48,107 nucleotides of DNA from Nitrosospira multiformis (GCA_017306155.1 JAFKJB010000023.1:1-48107); one strand, 5' to 3'. Shown: positions 30,699-41,549, counted from the first letter of the stretch. The notes: generated by a model not told the origin, from the sequence alone. Translations and numbers: made by a program.

Positions 30699-31156
30699 AA
30701 AATCGCTTGCCTCACTTGTCCCGGTTGTCCCGGCGCACGGTTCAATTTCTACAGGCTGTGTTTCTCGTGGCCGCTCTCGGAATTTTGCTGGGCAGTTGTG
30801 ACCGTCTTCGCGCTACACCCATCAGCGAAGTCACTGTCTCCCCGGCAAATTTTGACGGGAAGGAGGTCATGCTGCATGGCGTGGTAACGGAGTTGACGCG
30901 CATCCCGCTGATCGATATGAAGTCTTTTGTATTGAAAGACGACAGCGGGCAAATCGCCATCCTCACGGATCACGATTTGCCCAAAAGCGGCCAAGAACTG
31001 AGCGTCAAGGTGAAGGTCCAAAATCTTGCAATTATTAACGGCGAACCTCTGGGAACGACCATAACGGAAATAGAAAGGCACGAATGGGCCGTCAAGGATT
31101 GGATAAACCAGACAGTAAGCCAGGCAGCAAGCAATCTGTCCCGTCTGATTAAATGA
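30695..31156 (+). CDS. Putative lipoprotein, possibly OB-fold
   Basis: A 153-residue protein of unknown function. A hydrophobic N-terminus (VQFLQAVFLVAALGILLGSC) ends in a lipobox-like LGSC, suggesting lipoprotein processing at about Cys35. The rest has the alternating beta pattern FDGKEVMLHGVVTEL, SFVLKDDSGQIAIL, ELSVKVKVQNL, which resembles OB-fold proteins exported to the periplasm. The start is TTG 30695, overlapping the recX stop (TTGA), with a purine-rich AGGAAGAAGG just before. It lies 6 nt upstream of alaS, so the three are probably one transcript. Confidence 0.65.
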   Translation: MKNRLPHLSRLSRRTVQFLQAVFLVAALGILLGSCDRLRATPISEVTVSPANFDGKEVMLHGVVTELTRIPLIDMKSFVLKDDSGQIAILTDHDLPKSGQELSVKVKVQNLAIINGEPLGTTITEIERHEWAVKDWINQTVSQAASNLSRLIK

Positions 31157-31162
31157 AGCGAG

Positions 31163-34737
<3,575 letters not shown>

Positions 34738-34875
34738 GGCGGCGAGCGGCAACAGCAGCAGGACTTTCGCATAATTTGCCAATTCACGCGCACCCTGGAG
34801 GCTTCGACGCGGTTAATATCCGGGTTATACATGACCCGAGGGGAATTGACCTGAGGGGAGTTGCACAGGACCGAG

Positions 34876-35511
34876 ATGAGACGGCGGGAAAGAAAACCTG
34901 GCCTCCATGCCACATTGCGGGCAAAAACCGTTGCCGAGGGCGATAAGCGGGAGGGAACCGTCGTCTCTATCGGGGATAATGATGCTGCCCTGTTCCGTGA
35001 CGCCGTGCGTAACGTCGTGCCCCTTTCCCCAACCGATAAAGTCATCCTTTCGGCCGGCCATCCGCCGCCCATGCCCCTTCAGTTTCAACCGGCACGACCT
35101 GCTGTCCATGACGCGCTGTCGGACGATGTCCGTCCGATGGAGCCAGGTGATGAATGGGCTTTTTTGCGTCCCGGCGTCTCGCGCCAGACCTTGCGCCGGC
35201 TACGGCGAGGCTATTGGAAAATAGAGGCGCAACTCGACCTGCACGGATTTACGCGGGAAGAAGCAAGGCTTGCGCTGGCGGCGTTCATGGATGCGAGCGG
35301 CGAAAGCGGCAAGCGCTGCCTGCGGGTGATACACGGCAAGGGGTTCGGATCGCAGAATCGGGAGCCCGTCCTGAAAACCCGGATTGGCGGCTGGCTCTCG
35401 CAACGGGAGGATGTTCTGGCTTTCTGCCAGGCAAGTCCGGCGGCGGGCGGCAGCGGCGCTGTGCTCGTGCTGCTCAGGACGCCCTCGGGCAGCCAGCCGG
35501 CAACCCCGTGA
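34876..35511 (+). CDS. Smr (small MutS-related) domain protein
   Basis: A 211-residue protein whose C-terminal Smr domain (about 117-200) carries the two hallmark motifs LDLHG (DLHG at 121-124) and HGKG (153-156), with VLKTRIGGWL after. Stand-alone Smr proteins can have nuclease activity on DNA or RNA; E. coli SmrB cleaves mRNA at collided ribosomes. The N-terminal 90 residues are charged and not conserved. ATG 34876 is chosen because AGGA lies 5 nt upstream; a TTG at 34861 in frame would add five residues. Confidence 0.85.
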   Translation: MRRRERKPGLHATLRAKTVAEGDKREGTVVSIGDNDAALFRDAVRNVVPLSPTDKVILSAGHPPPMPLQFQPARPAVHDALSDDVRPMEPGDEWAFLRPGVSRQTLRRLRRGYWKIEAQLDLHGFTREEARLALAAFMDASGESGKRCLRVIHGKGFGSQNREPVLKTRIGGWLSQREDVLAFCQASPAAGGSGAVLVLLRTPSGSQPATP

Positions 35512-35552
35512 AATATGCAGGGAGGCTGCTTAAAGCGACTTGCTTAACTTGC

Positions 35553-35948
35553 TTAAAGGGTAGGCTTGTTCTCGTGCCTGTAAGTCTTCTCATGCACTTC
35601 CTGGCAGCGTATACAACGTTGCGCAGTGGGATAAGCCAGGAGCCGCTCGAACCCTATTTCGCCGCCACAGTCGATACAATCGCCGTAATCCAGGTCCGCC
35701 AGGCGTTTTAGCGCCGCTTCCACCTCCCGCATCTCGTTCACCTGGCGATCCACGAGGTTGGCCTCCACGTCCACCAGCATATCCGCTACCGAGGCATCAC
35801 CCGGATCAGCGACACTGCCTGCCAGATCGGCATAGTGCTGGTTGCCAGAACTCTCCAGCTCATCCCGGACCTCTTCCCGCAGTTGCAGATAGCGCTGCTG
35901 CAGAACTTCCTTCAACTGCGCCAATTGCTCTTCAGTAAATTGTGCCAT
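35553..35948 (-). CDS. Short DksA/TraR-family C4 zinc-finger protein
   Basis: The family binds the RNA polymerase secondary channel and, with ppGpp, tunes transcription initiation. This member has 131 residues, shorter than E. coli DksA (151). The coiled coil spans about 5-85 and the zinc finger has Cys91, Cys94, Cys112 and Cys115 (CIDC, CIRC). The coiled-coil tip reads DPGDAS (48-53) where DksA has a DPxDxA-type motif; the alanine position is serine. ATG 35948 is used because the conserved region begins at MAQFTEEQLAQLK. It may be a DksA paralogue rather than the main DksA. Confidence 0.85.
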   Translation of the reverse strand: MAQFTEEQLAQLKEVLQQRYLQLREEVRDELESSGNQHYADLAGSVADPGDASVADMLVDVEANLVDRQVNEMREVEAALKRLADLDYGDCIDCGGEIGFERLLAYPTAQRCIRCQEVHEKTYRHENKPTL

Positions 35949-36173
35949 GATAAATTCCTTTATATCGGGATTGCCGGCTGACAAACCCTCAGGAAAGAGG
36001 AAAACAGATATTCCGCTCAAGCGAATCCACGATGCATACGATGCAATTTGCGCGCGAGGCAGGGAAAACCAGCACTCCAGGTTTGAGCGAAGGAGCAAAC
36101 CTCGCCTTCACGTCTTTCTCGCAATCGGCAGGCCATGAATTTCCATCAAATTTCCAGGCTGGAAATTCAAAAT

Positions 36174-36719
36174 TCAGAAACCATTCACCCTTTTCAAATC
36201 CTCGATCACCTCGATGGGATTGCGTGAAGAGCTTACGGATAAATAGATTTTCGCGATCCTGCCCTGGGGATCGATCAGAAAAGTATTGCGTTTGGCTAAG
36301 TTACCTGGCCTGCCATCGCCCCCCAGAGAATGGTAGCGCGCCGCTGTCTCACCCGTGGTATCCGCAAGGAGCGGGAACGAAAGAGCGTACTTCCTCGCGA
36401 AATGAGCATGGCTGGTGGAGTCATCCACGCTCACCCCCACTATCTGGGCTCTCAGGGCCGCCAGCTCAGGGATATAATCGCGAAATCCGCGCGCCTGCTC
36501 CGCGCTTTCGGGGGCGTCATCCTTCACATAGAAATACAGGACCAGCCACTTTCCTCGAAAATCCTCCAGGGTGCGGGTTGCCCCATCCTGGTCGGGCAGA
36601 CTGAAATCCGGCGCCGGTTGCCCCATTTTCAGTGCAGGAGGTGGCTCTGCATTTGCCACATGATTCAAAAAAACCAAGGCCAGCGCCATGAGCGCCGTAA
36701 TTATTTTTCCTGTTTTCAT
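36174..36719 (-). CDS. Exported peroxiredoxin-fold (AhpC/TSA, Bcp-like) protein lacking all cysteines
   Basis: A 181-residue protein with a signal peptide (about 1-24, ending VANA) and a thioredoxin-like peroxiredoxin fold: GQPAPDFSLPDQDG, LEDFRGKWLVLYFYVKDDAPE, RGFRDYIPELAALRAQIVGVSVDD, FPLLADTTGETAARY, RNTFLIDPQGRIAKIY. In Bcp/PrxQ the peroxidatic cysteine lies in a KDDTPGCT-type motif; here the matching place reads KDDAPES, and the mature protein has no cysteine at all. Thiol peroxidase activity is therefore excluded by sequence. An inverted repeat (AATTTCC/GGAAATT, 36149-36167) lies just downstream of the stop. Confidence 0.85.
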   Translation of the reverse strand: MKTGKIITALMALALVFLNHVANAEPPPALKMGQPAPDFSLPDQDGATRTLEDFRGKWLVLYFYVKDDAPESAEQARGFRDYIPELAALRAQIVGVSVDDSTSHAHFARKYALSFPLLADTTGETAARYHSLGGDGRPGNLAKRNTFLIDPQGRIAKIYLSVSSSRNPIEVIEDLKRVNGF

Positions 36720-36773
36720 AGAATCCTCACAAGGAAACCTGCGACTTCAGTCACGGGAGGAATTGCGTAATTG

Positions 36774-36799
36774 TTACAAGATTTAGGTATTTCTTGTAA
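36774..36799. repeat. Left hairpin of the TnpB element
   Basis: TTACAAG (36774-36780) and CTTGTAA (36793-36799) form a 7-bp stem around 12 nt, 10 nt before the tnpB start. IS200/IS605-family elements carry subterminal hairpins recognised by TnpA. TTAC, a known target of some family members, opens the left arm. Exact element end not proven. Confidence 0.45.
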
Positions 36800-36808
36800 A
36801 ATGCCTGA

Positions 36809-37942
36809 ATGGAAGTTAAACGCGCCTACAAATTCCGGTTTTACCCGACGCCGCAGCAAGCGGAAGTTCTTGGTAGAACGTTCGGCTGCGCGCGTTTCGC
36901 CTACAACCACATGCTTCGCCAGCGCACTGACGCATGGTTTCAGCAAATGGAGAAGGTTAACTACAACCAGACTTCCGCGATGCTCACGGCGCTCAAGAAA
37001 ACTCCTGAGCATGCCTGGTTGAATGAGGTTTCCAGCGTCCCGGTACAGCAATCCCTGCGGCATTTGCAAACCGCTTTTTCCAACTTCTTTGCCAGGCGCG
37101 CAGGATACCCGGCATTCAAGCACAAGAACGGCGCTCAGGCGGCTGAGTACACGACCAGCGCGTTCAAATGGGACGGCAAAGCACTGAAGCTGGCGAAGAT
37201 GGACAAATCTCTGAATATCCGCTTCTCGCGCACCCTCCCGAAAGCGATTGTCGTTTCCACCGTCACAGTCAGCAAGGACACGGCCAATCGCTATTTCGTG
37301 TCCATGCTTTGCACGGATCAAGTCACTGCCAAGAACAAAGCAATCGGAAAGGTTGGCATTGACCTCGGCCTGACTCACTTTGCCATCCTCTCGACCGGAG
37401 AAAAGGTTGCTTCGCCCAACACATTCCGCAGGAATGAAAGCAGACTGGCAAAGCTGCAACGCAGGCTGGCGAAAAAACAGAAAGGCTCCGCAAACCGGCG
37501 CAAGGCCAGGTTGAAAGTAGCCCGGTTGCACGCCAGGATTGCAGATTCGCGTAGGGATTTCCTGCACAAACTTTCGACACGGCTGATAAACGAAAACCAA
37601 GTGATCGCCATTGAAAGTCTCGATGTCAGCAACATGCAGAAGAGCCGCTGCCTATCGAAGTCAATCAGCGATGCAGGCTGGTCTGAGTTCGTGCGGCAAC
37701 TTGAGTATAAGGCCAGTTGGCATGGCCGGGAACTGATTGGTATTGACCGCTGGTATCCAAGCAGCAAGCGATGTGCGGACTGCGGACATACCGCAAAGGC
37801 CATGCCTTTGAAAGCGCGCGAGTGGACGTGTTCTGAATGCGGCAGCGTCCACGACCGCGACATCAACGCAGCGCGTAACGTTTTGGCCGCCGGACTGGCG
37901 GTGTCAGCCCATGGAGAAACTGTAAGTCCTGTCTGCATGTAA
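36809..37942 (+). CDS. tnpB: IS200/IS605-family TnpB RNA-guided nuclease (solo)
   Basis: TnpB proteins are omega-RNA-guided DNA nucleases that help IS200/605 elements persist and are ancestors of Cas12. The 377-residue product is full length. The N-terminal helical part is KRAYKFRFYPTPQQAEVL. The split RuvC triad is Asp185 (GIDLGLTHFA), Glu269 (IAIESLDVSNM) and Asp351 (DRDINAARN). The zinc ribbon has Cys322, Cys325, Cys341 and Cys344. All catalytic residues are intact, so it could be active. No tnpA transposase lies nearby. Hairpins at 36774-36799 and 37982-38009 may mark the element ends; the guide RNA would be expected from the tnpB 3' end into 37943-38009. Confidence 0.93.
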   Translation: MEVKRAYKFRFYPTPQQAEVLGRTFGCARFAYNHMLRQRTDAWFQQMEKVNYNQTSAMLTALKKTPEHAWLNEVSSVPVQQSLRHLQTAFSNFFARRAGYPAFKHKNGAQAAEYTTSAFKWDGKALKLAKMDKSLNIRFSRTLPKAIVVSTVTVSKDTANRYFVSMLCTDQVTAKNKAIGKVGIDLGLTHFAILSTGEKVASPNTFRRNESRLAKLQRRLAKKQKGSANRRKARLKVARLHARIADSRRDFLHKLSTRLINENQVIAIESLDVSNMQKSRCLSKSISDAGWSEFVRQLEYKASWHGRELIGIDRWYPSSKRCADCGHTAKAMPLKAREWTCSECGSVHDRDINAARNVLAAGLAVSAHGETVSPVCM

Positions 37943-37981
37943 ATGTGAATAGGCAAGGTTCTGTGAATAGATTGATTATAG

Positions 37982-38009
37982 AAGGGTAAGCAGGACTGCG
38001 CTCACCCTT
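37982..38009 (+). repeat. Right hairpin after tnpB
   Basis: AAGGGTAAGC (37982-37991) pairs with GCTCACCCTT (38000-38009) with one mismatch around an 8-nt loop, 39 nt after the tnpB stop. It may be the right-end hairpin of the IS200/605-type element, the 3' scaffold of its guide RNA, or a terminator (only a short T-run follows). Confidence 0.45.
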
Positions 38010-38110
38010 TGCATTGTACTTACCTCATCTTCCTGCAGGTCTTGAGCATTATCCCGATTCACAAGAACTTTTCCCTGCCGTTCACCCTTGAATCTGAATT
38101 CTTCGCCCCC

Positions 38111-38266
38111 CATTCGCCCTGAAACTGTCGAAGGGAGCGGGAGCGAACGGCTCAGGACAAGCCGTCAAAGGGACGAACTGTGCTCAGGACATGCTTGTCG
38201 AAGGTCGAATGGATGCATAGTAGGGCTTTTCGAAGGAATCGAACTGTGCGCAGGACAGCACAACTT
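38111..38266. repeat. Degenerate intergenic repeats (TTCGCCCTGA / CTGTCGAAGG type)
   Basis: Several imperfect copies of one unit are spread here. One is TTCGCCCTGAAACTGTCGAA near 38113. Others share CGAAC-GGCTCAGGACA (38144-38159), CGAACTGTGCTCAGGACA (38174-38191) and CGAACTGTGCGCAGGACA (38240-38257), usually followed by GTCGAAGG. They resemble the abundant short intergenic repeats with a CTGTCGAAGG core seen in many proteobacterial genomes. No gene is seen between 37943 and 38397. Confidence 0.6.
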
Positions 38267-38397
38267 CTATTCGAAAAGCAAATAAACGTATAGCAACGTA
38301 TAGCGAGTAGAGCAAAGCGCAGCCTGCTGGTGAGACTTATGGCCTGACCTGTTCGAGGTCTTGAGGGCTTCTTCGAAGCTCACCCTTCAGCCCGCAT

Positions 38398-39648
38398 TCA
38401 ATTTCTTGCCAGCAACGCCCACATCCGCAACAGCACCGCTGCTACCGCCGCCAGTCCTCCCGCGAAAAAGAACGCCGTGGCGGCACTCTGAAACTGCCAG
38501 AGAGAACCGAACAACAGCCCCGCGGGAATCGCCGCGAGTCCCACCATCAGGTGATACCAGCCAAAAGCTGTTCCCCGTTCCCGCGGCAGCGCGTAATCGC
38601 TGATGATGGCGCGCTCCGCTCCCTCGCTCATGCCGGCGCATAAACCGTAAAAAATGCTTACCGCCCATAATCCGCTGCTCCCCGTTACCTGGCCCAGCAT
38701 CAGGAACGAGAGCGAAAACGTGGACCAGCCTATCAGCATCAATGTCCCCCGCCCCAGACTGTCCGCCAGGTGCCCGCCCCAGATGGAGGTCGCGGCCTTG
38801 CAGAGACTCAATGCCGACCACAACAGCAGTAACTCCACGGTTCCAACCCCTAACTCATGTCCCAGCAGCAGGATGAAGGTTTCCGACGCGCGGGCAAACG
38901 TAAACAGCATCAATACCAGAAGATAGCGCCGCATGGGGAGGGATAAGAGCGACCAGCGCAAAGGTGGAAGCGCAGGAGGAGCCGAACGATGACCGGCCGC
39001 ATCCTCCTTATCCTGCTTTTCTTCCTTTTCTTCCTTAACCTCCTTCACCCCCGCTCCGAGCAGCAGCACGGCGATGACGCCCGGAACCGCGGACCAGAGG
39101 ATTACTTCCGTGAGGCTCAAGCCGGACCATGTCAGCACTGCCGCAGCCATCAGGCTGCCCGCAACGGCGCCGCCGTTGTCCATCGCGCGATGGTAGCCGA
39201 AGGCGTAGCCATGCATTCCCGGTGGCGTCGCATCCGCGACCAGCGCATCACGCGGCGCGCTGCGCAAACCCTTGCCTACCCGGTCGATGCTGCGCAATAC
39301 CAGAATCACGGGCCAGGAGCCCGCCAGCCCAAGCATTGGACGGGCAATGTTCGAAAGCGTATATCCTGCTACCGCAAGCCCCTTGCGCCGTCCACTCATG
39401 ATATCCGAGTGCCGTCCCGCCCACAGCTTGAGCAGGCTCGCCACCGCATCCGCAACACCCTCGATCAATCCGAGTGCTATCGGTCCTGCCGCCAGCACCG
39501 TCGCCAGCAGGATCGGAATGAGCGGAACGACGATATCCGAAGCAAAATCGTTGAAGAAACTCACCAGCCCGAGAACGATCACAGTGCGGGGCAGTTTTTT
39601 CCGGGGAACAGGTTGCTGGGGAGGTACTATCTGGTCGGGTTTTTCCAT
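38398..39648 (-). CDS. Major facilitator superfamily transporter
   Basis: A 416-residue membrane transporter with about 12 hydrophobic segments in two halves, joined by a very charged cytoplasmic loop (KEVKEEKEEKQDKED, about 203-217). The first half has the MFS loop signature KLWAGRHSDIMSGRRKGL between segments 2 and 3, and VLRSIDRVGKGLRSAPRDALVAD. The second half has GHLADSLGRG. The GKGLRSAPRDAL piece is typical of a subfamily of uncharacterised MFS permeases. Substrate cannot be told from sequence. It is divergent from tRNA-Arg. Confidence 0.88.
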   Translation of the reverse strand: MEKPDQIVPPQQPVPRKKLPRTVIVLGLVSFFNDFASDIVVPLIPILLATVLAAGPIALGLIEGVADAVASLLKLWAGRHSDIMSGRRKGLAVAGYTLSNIARPMLGLAGSWPVILVLRSIDRVGKGLRSAPRDALVADATPPGMHGYAFGYHRAMDNGGAVAGSLMAAAVLTWSGLSLTEVILWSAVPGVIAVLLLGAGVKEVKEEKEEKQDKEDAAGHRSAPPALPPLRWSLLSLPMRRYLLVLMLFTFARASETFILLLGHELGVGTVELLLLWSALSLCKAATSIWGGHLADSLGRGTLMLIGWSTFSLSFLMLGQVTGSSGLWAVSIFYGLCAGMSEGAERAIISDYALPRERGTAFGWYHLMVGLAAIPAGLLFGSLWQFQSAATAFFFAGGLAAVAAVLLRMWALLARN

Positions 39649-39680
39649 ACCCGAATATTAGCGTAAAATGCGCGGTTACC

Positions 39681-39756
39681 GCCCTGGTAGCTCAGTGGAT
39701 AGAGCGACCCCCTCCTAAGGGGTAGGTCACACGTTCGATTCGTGTTCAGGGCGCCA
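39681..39756 (+). tRNA. tRNA-Arg (anticodon CCT)
   Basis: The 76-nt cloverleaf has acceptor stem GCCCTGG/TCAGGGC, a D-arm with AGCTCAGTGGATAGAGC, an anticodon stem ACCCC/GGGGT with loop CTCCTAA (anticodon CCT, decoding AGG), a T-arm GTTCGATTC and an encoded CCA end. A -10-like TAAAAT lies at 39664-39669. A strong hairpin terminator follows at once. The sequence after the 3' end is the accessory island, so this tRNA is a likely integration site. Confidence 0.96.
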
Positions 39757-39762
39757 ATAAAC

Positions 39763-39801
39763 AAGGGGTTACAGTAAATTAAACTGTGACCCTTTTATTT
39801 T
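39763..39801 (+). terminator. Intrinsic terminator after tRNA-Arg
   Basis: AAGGGGTTACAGT (39763-39775) pairs with ACTGTGACCCTTTT (39783-39796, G-U pairs allowed) around 7 nt and is followed by a T-rich tail (TTTTATTTTT). It lies 7 nt after the tRNA CCA. Confidence 0.8.
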
Positions 39802-40020
39802 TAAAAAATGTAACCAATTTGTAACCACCATAGCCCCTATAAGGCTCAAGGCTGCGATATTTTTCCTTCAGGCAGCACGAGTACCTAACAGCACTTTTAA
39901 ATCGATTGTAGGGCTTCTGGTAGAGTCTTCATCTCTGCAAAAAAAAGAAAACCCGCCGAAGCGGGTTGCTTAATTGAATAAAAAAGCCTGTCCATTAGAT
40001 GGGCTTCCAGAATCCATTGG
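39802..40020. other. Island edge between tRNA-Arg and the TAC operon
   Basis: Apart from the terminator at 39938-39967, the stretch holds no gene. A short direct repeat GTAACCA occurs at 39810 and 39821 (TGTAACCAATTTGTAACCA). An integrase gene, which often sits here in tRNA-borne islands, is absent. Confidence 0.6.
39938..39967 (-). terminator. Intrinsic terminator of the toxin-antitoxin-chaperone operon
   Basis: Read on the minus strand, AACCCGC (39967-39961), TTCG loop and GCGGGTT (39956-39950) form a 7-bp stem. It is followed by a T-rich run (TTCTTTTTTTTG on the minus strand). It lies 54 nt beyond the stop of the SecB-like gene. Confidence 0.85.
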
Positions 40021-40527
40021 CTAAGTGGGGGATGGAGTTGATGTATTATTTATAATATTTTTATTTTGCTTTATATGCTCTACAAAATTTACTGTTGGCA
40101 AAACAACTCCTCCTTTCGCGCAGCGAGAAGTCATGATCAATACAATCTCTCGCATAGCACTATATAAGATGGAGCACCCATTAAAGACAACGAGATCCCG
40201 CCGGCGGTCAATTGGAACGTCCTCCGAAACTGTGAAATTTCCAATAGCTTCGACGCAAATGTCATATGGTGCAGGTTTTCCCTTTTTATTTTCTATTTTG
40301 ATTCCAAGCCTTATGACGAAGTCCCGTGGATCATCTTGTTGTTCCCGCACTTCCCCCACTTCAAGATTAGTGCCAATGGTAACCCCGACGAAGTCAAAAG
40401 AGTTAGTATCAAATTCGGCTGAAAGAGAGTGATCGACGCCGTTATCTGGTCTCTCTCTAACTTCTATTCGTGTAAAGAAGTATTGTTTAAGCTGCAATGA
40501 GCTCAACTTCATCTTTTGCTCCGCCAT
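40021..40527 (-). CDS. SecB-like chaperone of a toxin-antitoxin-chaperone module
   Basis: SecB is a tetrameric export chaperone; SecB-like paralogues in TAC modules (Mycobacterium tuberculosis Rv1957 is the model) protect the antitoxin from aggregation and degradation. The 168-residue protein shows the SecB pattern. SLQLKQYFFTRIEV is near the start, the strand-rich core DFVIRLGIKIEN is central, and the C-terminal part has FNGCSILYSAMREIVLIMTSR then LPTVNF, matching the SecB NILFPYAREVI...PVNF segment. It overlaps the antitoxin gene by 41 nt from ATG 40527, or 26 nt from ATG 40512. It is the third gene of the operon and is followed by a strong terminator. Divergent from housekeeping SecB. Confidence 0.8.
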   Translation of the reverse strand: MAEQKMKLSSLQLKQYFFTRIEVRERPDNGVDHSLSAEFDTNSFDFVGVTIGTNLEVGEVREQQDDPRDFVIRLGIKIENKKGKPAPYDICVEAIGNFTVSEDVPIDRRRDLVVFNGCSILYSAMREIVLIMTSRCAKGGVVLPTVNFVEHIKQNKNIINNTSTPSPT

Positions 40528-40903
40528 TAACAGGGAAAGCTTTGAAATAATCTCCTATATGCCCCTCTTGAGCTGACTGCTTGCTGACAGTAAATGAACT
40601 CTCATATTTTTTGGTTTTATAATTTTCTTTTTTCCTTTCGTTCGTCTCAATAGAAATATTGAGATCTCCACCTACAGCATGCACAAGCTTCACCATAGTT
40701 TCGATAGTGAGGTTAGTGTCTCCGGCCATTATTTTACTTATATAGGCTGGACTGCGATTGATGCTTCTCGCCAGATCAGCGAATTTCATTTCACGTTTTT
40801 GCAACAATCGGTTAAGTTCTATTACAAAACTTAGCTTTGCGGCTTCAATCAAATAATCATCTTGCTGCTCCGCTTGCCTTACAACATCAGTAAAACTTTT
40901 CAT
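40487..40903 (-). CDS. higA: HigA-like XRE antitoxin with C-terminal extension
   Basis: A 138-residue protein. A Cro/C1-type helix-turn-helix (about 38-80: MKFADLARSINRSPAYISKIMAGDTNLTIETM, positions 39-70) is the expected antitoxin and operator-binding part. The remaining residues (about 90-138) form a polar, probably flexible tail with hydrophobic HIGDYFKAFPV. In SecB-dependent TAC systems a tail of this sort (the chaperone-addiction region) makes the antitoxin depend on the chaperone; that role here is inferred from context. It starts by ATGA overlap with the toxin stop and ends inside the chaperone gene, so all three are translationally coupled. Confidence 0.82.
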   Translation of the reverse strand: MKSFTDVVRQAEQQDDYLIEAAKLSFVIELNRLLQKREMKFADLARSINRSPAYISKIMAGDTNLTIETMVKLVHAVGGDLNISIETNERKKENYKTKKYESSFTVSKQSAQEGHIGDYFKAFPVNGGAKDEVELIAA

Positions 40904-41352
40904 GGCAACTTCCTCCTGTCAGACGTCTGGATACACCCCGCTTGAACATCTGCTAAGTACATATTCCGTAATTCAATTAACCGTTTTCTATCTTCCTTGC
41001 TTGTTTTCGGATGCCTTTTCTCGATTCCATACGCACAGATGATTATTTTCTCACCCACGCCGTAGAACCAGTAAAGACGAAGAGACATTTTCCTGAACTC
41101 ATATACCTGTTGCCCACTAATAGCTTCGTGACAATAGGGTGTCCCTTTCAACGCCATCGGGCCGCTGATTTCGTACTGTAAACGCTTAATTACTGCTATT
41201 AGCGCTGAGGCAGCTTTATGTTCCTGTGTTTTCTCTGGGAAGCTGCTTAAAAATTCCAACAACTCACACTGATCATTATTCCTACCAATAGCAAAGAATT
41301 GCCATATAGGCTTCCTAGCATCTTGTTCATCACGAAGCGGGAATAGAATCAC
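40900..41352 (-). CDS. higB: HigB-like (RelE-superfamily, phage Gp49-type) toxin
   Basis: First gene of the three-gene operon, 150 residues. The C-terminal half has the RelE/HigB-type strand pattern: QQVYEFRKMSLRLYWFYGVGEKIIICAYGIEKRHPKTSKEDRKR. This includes ELR-like EFRKM, RLYWFY, the IEKRHPKT segment seen in Gp49-like toxins (usually KKTPKTP-type) and following basic residues. Such toxins cleave mRNA on the ribosome. The start is GTG 41352 without a good ribosome site, which would favour low toxin output. Toxin-before-antitoxin order is that of higBA and of the mycobacterial TAC operon. Confidence 0.78.
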   Translation of the reverse strand: MILFPLRDEQDARKPIWQFFAIGRNNDQCELLEFLSSFPEKTQEHKAASALIAVIKRLQYEISGPMALKGTPYCHEAISGQQVYEFRKMSLRLYWFYGVGEKIIICAYGIEKRHPKTSKEDRKRLIELRNMYLADVQAGCIQTSDRRKLP

Positions 41353-41362
41353 AAAGGGGAAC

Positions 41363-41378
41363 TTAACTTATAGGTTAA
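41363..41378. promoter_or_regulatory. Probable HigA operator overlapping the operon promoter
   Basis: TTAAC-TTATAG-GTTAA is a 16-bp inverted repeat with 5-bp arms, 11-26 bp upstream of the toxin GTG. On the minus strand TTGACT (41393-41388) is a -35-like hexamer, and TATAAG (41372-41367, 15-bp spacer) or TAAGTT (41370-41365, 17-bp spacer) could be the -10 inside the repeat. Antitoxin binding here would block the promoter, the usual autoregulation. Confidence 0.6.
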
Positions 41379-41549
41379 TACATCTTTAGTCAACTGTTAT
41401 TTGACAGAAATGCCAGCAAAAAATGTGCCAGTTATTTTTGTGATTGAATAAAAAGAGTAAAGATGAGAGAACCTCTGACCTATCCGTGTCGCCTGTCAAA
41501 CTCTTCGACAGGTAAGGCTTCATGCTAGAGGAGAAGCTTTACTGTAACC

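Noticed and set aside
36809-37942. TnpB read as a Cas12-type CRISPR effector
   Set aside because: Size (377 residues), N-terminal KRAYKFRFYPT motif and lack of any repeat-spacer array place it with IS200/IS605 TnpB.
39810-39827. GTAACCA direct repeats near tRNA-Arg as iterons or a CRISPR-like repeat
   Set aside because: Only two copies 11 bp apart. Not enough for an iteron array, and no cas genes or regular spacers exist anywhere in the window.
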